Shown here one piece after another: positions 58,111 to 64,000 of a stretch of 64,000 bases of DNA. The notes beneath the pieces are model-generated. The model ran no database searches. It was not told the DNA's origin and was given only the letters and a program-made list of their open reading frames with translations. The position numbers and the translations under genes are program-made. How positions within the stretch are numbered: position 1 is the stretch's first letter; each line of letters opens with the position of its first letter. This stretch comes from Lathyrus oleraceus (lineage: Eukaryota; Streptophyta; Magnoliopsida; Fabales; Fabaceae). The stretch covers positions 344,539,846 to 344,603,845 of the forward strand of contig NC_066585.1 of the NCBI RefSeq assembly GCF_024323335.1, in the 5' to 3' direction.

Positions 58111-59563
58111 GGACGATAATGGGAACGTCAACAACGATCCAATTGTTGCAAGCCTTTCCATCCGTCACAAAATTGGTGCAGTCTTCATCTTTATTACCCT
58201 CGATCACAACAACTGAGTGTTGTTCGTTACCATGGATGAACCCTCCGCTACGGAAACTAGTTTGCATATCTTCAGCTTTGACATAAGATGACCCTCGCTG
58301 AAATCCCATTCCGGCTCGGTTCTTGTTCTTGGTGACTTCTACCATACGGCCCCACTGGTCTGAATTGCCATCTTCAATAATCTTCTAAGCGTCTTTGAAA
58401 GAGGACATAGGTGCCCCAATATTCTTCACTTCAGTAATAGATAAAGCTTGAAACAGAGTTCCAATCTTCTCCTCAGCTTCCACATATGAAAAAGACGACA
58501 AATGGCTTACCAAGAATGCTTTCTCCCCACCAACAATGACAAGCTTGCCATTCTTCACAAATTTCAACTTTTGATGTAGAGTGGATGTCACAGCTCCAGC
58601 CTCATGTATCCATGGCCTTCTCAACAAGAAGCTATAGGCCGAGTGGATATCCATTACTTGAAAAGTAATTTAGAAATCATTCGAACCTATCTTCACTAGA
58701 AGGTCCACTTCTCCTATAACAGTCTTGCGAGAACCATCACAAGCTTTGACGATCACGCCAATGTATCTCATCGGGGCACCTTGATATGTTAACCTTGACA
58801 GAGTTGACTTGGGGAGTACATTCAAAGAAGAATCAGTATCAACCAACACATTTGACAATGCATCCTCCTTGCAATTCATCGATATATGTAGTGCCAGATT
58901 GTGATTTCTGCCTTCCTCGGGAAGTTCTTCATCACAGAAACTCAAGTTGTTGCAGGAAGTAATGTTAGCCACAATATGGTCAAATTGATCCACAGTTACA
59001 TCATGCTCTACGTAGGTTTGCTCCAACACTTTTTGCAATGCTTCTCTATACGCTTCAGAATTCATAAGTAGAGACAACACTAAAATATTCGAAGGAGTTT
59101 GGAGCAACTCTCCACCATATTAAATTCACTTTTCTTTATCAAGCTCAGTATTTCATCATCATCATCATTAGGCTTCAATTTGCTGGATTCACCAGACTGA
59201 CATATTGGAGCACTAACCAGATTCACCACAGGCACATCAAACTTCTTAGTAACATCTTCTACATCTTTTAGGAAAAAGAGACCAAAAACACGACTGCTAC
59301 GGGTCACCTTTGTAACATCAACAATGTTCACAACAGAATTGGTCGTAGGCAACAGAACCTTTTGAACGTTCTTCAAAATTGTAGCATTATATTGGTATGG
59401 AACAGCTTTATCGGATGCATACGGGACTGGACCTGCTAACCGTATCACTAACGGCGATACCGATATGTTGATGCTGTTACAGCTGCTGCCGTTGAACTGA
59501 ATCACTACCCGCTCAGGGGTCTTAAACACTGGTACTATCACATTTACATCATCTATATCCCTC
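58055..59563 (-). pseudogene. Host Ogre-like protease region, broken
   Basis: Colinear with the Ogre-1 protease from residue 100 or so onward. Breaks: a frameshift near 59100, TAA at about 58668-58670, TAG at about 58385-58387. The active site reads VDTDSS where Ogre-1 has VDTGSS, so catalysis would be lost. The coding sequence runs in frame up to the LTR terminus at 59564 with no PBS, gag or ORF1. Confidence 0.88.
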
Positions 59564-62500
59564 TATAGCGGTAAATTAATGATCATCAAGCTATAGATAA
59601 GCAAGACATCAAATAACAAGAGTCGCCACCGCACTTTTATTGTTTCCAAGGGAAAAGGGAAAAGTACGAACAAAACCCACAAATAAGAAGTTTTCAAACC
59701 AAAACTAATAAAATGCCAGAGATTACAGGTAAGGGGGTTGGTTACATAGAGGTAAGGTGTTAGCATCCAAATTTTCCTAGGTACTCCTAGGGAGCCCTTT
59801 CTTGTGTGCATAAGTGTTTTGTACAAATGATGTTTGCAAATAAATAGAATGGGGGGGGGGGTGAGAAAAGAATTCATTATTTATATTGTTGTGTTTGACA
59901 AGTCCTTCGGACTAGTGCCTACGTACCATCATAAAAAATGAGGGAGTAAAATCTCGTAGTTCGTGGTATAAATTTCAAAATGGATGCATTGCTTTTAACA
60001 AAAAATTTAAGTTTGAAAGGCACAAAGGCCTAAAATGGTTAGAATAAGTTAGTTCTTTTTGGATTTTGAAAATTTTAAGTCAAGTATCGTTAAGTTTACT
60101 TACAAAATTGATTCAGAAAATGAGTTTGAAAATGCAATGGCATATGGCCAAAGTTTCTAGTTTGCAAAAGTGGTCAAAGTTTAGAAAGCAGACACAAGCA
60201 AAGAAGTTTTTTGAAAGGAGGGAGATATTTTTGAAATTAAATAAATAGGGAGGAGAAGAAGAGACTAATCCTAAGCAAAAATTTAAAAGTTTAGAGTTGT
60301 AAACACCGGACCAATGGGCTGCAATCCAATAGACAAGAATGTCATATAGAAACCCAAATTCCCTTGGACATTAGAATCAAGCAATAAACAATGCCAAAAT
60401 ATCAACTTGAAGAGGAAGGCATCAAATAAAGATAGCCACATACAAGCTTAGCAACCCCGTGATCTTCTTCAAATTTACCCATGTAGCAGATGAATTTCAC
60501 AATGCATAAGTCACAGGTTCAAAGTAACAGCTTCACAATGATCATGTTGCATATGAACTCAAATGGATCTTCAATGAAAGTTGGCATTGGCCAAGTCCTT
60601 TGCATAGGGAGTGTTGCCTAAATTCTAAGTTCAATTGTCTCAGATCAAACCAACAGTCCACACAAGATATTTTTTAGGGTTTTTGTTCTTATTATATATA
60701 TTAATGGTCAAAGACCACACAAACAAACACAATATGCACAATCACAAAATCACAAAATATGGTCCAAATGGACAAAGTAAAAATGACATTAACATAAACA
60801 ATTAGAATGGTATGAAATATGGCAAATAAATAAAGTGCATTCAAAGTAAATGACTTTAAATTAAATGTTAGTTGTTAATGAGTTAGAAGTTAGTATTGGT
60901 TTTTTTTAAGTCATTCTTTAGAGAACACTCAACCCACTTATCACAGGCATGGATCCTTGAAACAAGACATCTTCCAAAGGAAGGAAAAAAGGCCAAGTTT
61001 CCACACAATACCATGAAAGAGGGGAGACTTACAATCTCACTAACTAGAATGCTATGCCTTTTGTGTCAAAATTTAGCGCTATGTTAAGCAATCGTAATTG
61101 GACTTATGTAGAAGTCACAACTATTTGAGGTCGGGCAATAGAATTTTGGTGTTAATGCATGTTAGAGACATAGTATAATGAACTATGCTCATGAAACAAA
61201 ACACACACAAAAAGAATATGCAAAAGTGGGGGCCTAATCTCATCCATACTTATGTTGATTTTGCAATCAACTAGCCTTAAGATATAGAGACATCATAGAT
61301 TCACGACATGAATGCATAAAGAAGGGGAATCAGATGAAGAGGGAGGGAAAATGGATCAAACTAAAATTGGACAAAGGAGGACTTTTACCAAATTAAGACC
61401 ATTCATTCATTTTGGGAGATGGAATGTACATTCCATCAATCCTCTAAATCCCATGATCTTAACTCAACAAAGTCAAATCAACCTTGACCAGGGCCCAACA
61501 ACACAAGTCAAACTCCCAAAGTCAATCAAAATGGCTCTACATAATTTATTTGGCATTTATTCAATTAAAAATACTAAAAAAATACATTAAATTAAATATG
61601 GTTGGTCAATTTCCTAAACCTCATCAAAACACCAAAGAAATGGCCATGACATTTATTATAGGTCAAACCAAGTCAAAGGACCTTGGAGAAAAAGTTTCAG
61701 AATTTTTGGAAACTTAAAAGTATTTTTAAACAATTAAAAATATTCACAAAATCAATTAAATCATGAAAAATATTAATAATGATCCAAAAAATAATTTTAA
61801 TTCAAAATATGAAAGAGAATTTTATTTAAATTTTTTTGGTGAAACTCTCATATTTTTTTGGATCAATATTAAAATTAATATGAATTAATGAAAATCAAAG
61901 GAATAAAAACTAAAATCAAAAAATCAAAAAAATGTGGACCACTTGATCTCCCTCATTAATTGAGGTGGCAGATCAAGTGGTCTAAAATGCACAATCCACG
62001 ATGGTCTTTAGTTAACGCGCCACAACAATGGTCATCCAAACCAACGCTTATGATTAAAACATTTTAAACCAAATCAATGGTTCTGAACCATGCCACATCA
62101 CTGCCAAAGCCAAAGGCCGGTCATCTTCTCCGATGACCCTGGCCGGACTGGTCCAATCATCACCATGACTTAAATGAAAAAGGAGGACATGATCTGAAAG
62201 ATAAAATGGCATAGATCACGAATATCAACTAAATTTTAACTAACTCCAAATATATAGAGAGATATGTGGAGTTGAATTTTGAGGTGTGTCAACTGAGTTG
62301 CTTCGATTTGACCTCAAAGCAACTCAATCTTCTTTCCTGCATTAGTAGGACTTCAGACAAGCAAAGATCCAAGAGAATTGATGAGAATTGAGTGAGAATC
62401 GAAGAGAAGAAAAAATCAGGAAAATACCTTCAATGTTGTGCAGAACTTGATCTCTTTTGCTTCAATTCATGTTTGATATTGCTCCAATAGCTTGCAGAAG

Positions 62501-64000
62501 TGGCTTAGGATTGGTACAAAGCTTTGGATCCTTGAGTTTTTGAATCTCCAAACAGTGAGATTCAAACTCAAATTTCAAATGAAAATGATCAAGTTTTCCT
62601 TTCAAATATGAGGGTTTCAAGAGTGGAGGCAAAGCTGGCGCGCAAGGATCCTTTGAAATGAGCACAGAGGGTCTCTATTTATAGCAAAATGGAATGTTAT
62701 TTGCACACTTGAAATTTTGTCCAAATTTAGCAATGGTATGTTCATGCTTGCATGGGCGTGTACAAGCCCATGAAGCAACTCAATCGAGTCCAAAATCAAC
62801 TATGTTGAGGTCTGAATGAAGCTTGAATGACAAGGCAAAGTTATGTGATCACTTGAAGTTTGAATCTAGCCACGTGATACAGCTGTGTTTACACCATGCA
62901 CAGACCCCTCAAACTTCATCCAAAATGAATGAATTAGGACTCTTTGGAAAGCATAGATCAACAGGAGCAACTATTATGTTGAACACTTTTCCATTTGGAA
63001 CTTTTATCATGGTGAATTTTGAGGTGGAAGTTTGGAAATTTCAACATGTTGAAAATGCTTCTAAGTGTCAAGCCATATACTTCATTATTCCATCTTGCTT
63101 AAATTTTTATGTGAGCTCCAAATGAGAAACGTATCTCCATAAAAGTTGTAGCTCTTTCAAAGACCTTCAAAATGGTCACCAATTTGACATCATTTGGATT
63201 TATAATGAGTGAGTTATGCATTTTTGAAGTTGAGGAAAAACACTTGTTCAATGGTATTGGTCCAAAATGACCTATAATATATCCTCATACCACATGCTCA
63301 TAGAACTTGATTCATCTCTCACTCCAAATATCAAAGTTGAAGTAGGCATCATGGATTTTATTGTGCAACTTCGAAATATTTCATATCATAAAAAATGAGC
63401 AAGTTATGGTCTTGGGAAGTTGACTTTCAAATTAGCGTTTAAACAAAATGACCTATAATGTTTAAACATAGAATATGACTTTCCAAGAAAAATTAGTTCT
63501 AGAACTCAACATGAGATTTGTTTGGAATGTCATTTAGAGTAACGTTTCTCTTGTAATCATTTTAATATGATGAAAAGTGTTGGAGATAGGGTCTAGGGAG
63601 ACCCAGTTTTGATCAGATGAATTCATCTAGCCAACCACCATCAATCAACTAGCTAACTTGCAATTCTCTCGACTTTTTTGGCTCATGGTAGATCATATAT
63701 GCATAAGATGATGAAGTTTGAAGTGTTCCTTCAGAAATTTGATCAATTGGTGAAGAAGCTTGTTGAAGAAGTTACTCAAGATACCTAGTCAAACTAGGGT
63801 TTCCAAGGCAAACCAACTCCAAATTCTTGAAGAAATCTTAATCAAAATAACATGTAAAGATCAATGGGACTCATATATGTTGCTTAGAGATATTATGGAT
63901 CATTCCTTGGTTGTGTTCTTAGAAATTAGGGTCTTAAAGCCTAGATGTGAACTTGAGAGATCAATTGGGATCATGCCCTGCCTACAAAAGAGTTATGCAA
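59564..64000 (-). repeat. LTR2-family LTR, cut by right window edge
   Basis: Starts TATAGCGG (LTR 3' end, minus strand) and runs 4437 bases without a nested insertion, making it the reference for LTR2. By comparison with 56880-57088 about 200 bases remain beyond the window. It keeps the conserved U5 block (59620-59965), a G-run at 59851, the TATA box at 62675-62683 and a decayed hairpin pair near 62110. No gene seen. The preceding CCCTC (59559-59563) should be its target duplication. Confidence 0.85.

Larger units (their letters stand above)
57089..59563 (-). mobile_element. Host Ogre-like element, protease to mid-RT (upstream half)
   Basis: Internal part of an Ogre-like element, minus strand: protease, intron remnant, first half of RT. 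Cut exactly by an LTR2 terminus on the right (59564) and by the solo LTR on the left. Together with 16552-16834 it makes about 2.76 kb of one element. It is the oldest layer in the window. It has diverged from Ogre-1 but is colinear with it. Confidence 0.88.

Overview
This window is plant nuclear DNA made almost entirely of nested LTR retrotransposons. I found no host gene, tRNA, rRNA or bacterial-type feature. The elements are very long-LTR Ty3/gypsy elements of the Ogre type (extra ORF1 upstream of gag, an intron between protease and reverse transcriptase, a PBS beginning TGGCGACTC), plus Ty1/copia elements of the SIRE/Maximus and Angela lineages. That mix points to a legume of the pea/vetch group (Fabeae). 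The group is inferred from the element types; the species cannot be read from the sequence.

Layout. (1) 1-14371: the 5' part of an Ogre-type element on the minus strand (called Ogre-1), cut by the window's left edge. Read right to left it has a 6.6-kb 5' LTR (7759-14371), PBS, leader, ORF1, gag, protease, a predicted 277-bp intron and a long open RT/RNase H exon that has no start codon. (2) 14372-16551: part of an LTR of a second Ogre-like family (called LTR2, about 4.65 kb when complete), into which Ogre-1 inserted. (3) 16552-16834 and 57089-59563: two halves of one old Ogre-like protease/RT region, separated by (4) a single LTR2 solo LTR, 16835-57088, flanked by the perfect 5-bp duplication ACCAG. 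(5) 59564-64000: another LTR2 copy running off the right edge.

The solo LTR is only about 3.55 kb of sequence, stretched over 40 kb by later insertions: an Angela element (17575-24946, minus), a solo Angela LTR (27327-28685, plus), a head-to-tail array of three SIRE-lineage copies sharing LTRs (28771-46970, minus, 6.85-kb period) and a complete Maximus/SIRE-type element with an env-like ORF (47084-56843, plus, duplication GATAG).

Order of events: host Ogre, then LTR2 insertions, then copia insertions and Ogre-1. Maximus is probably the youngest, since its LTRs differ by about two substitutions plus a C-tract length change. Every gag-pol region that can be judged carries at least one break, so autonomous activity looks unlikely. 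Ogre-1 and copy B of the SIRE array are the least damaged. Copy comparisons were made by eye and counts are approximate.
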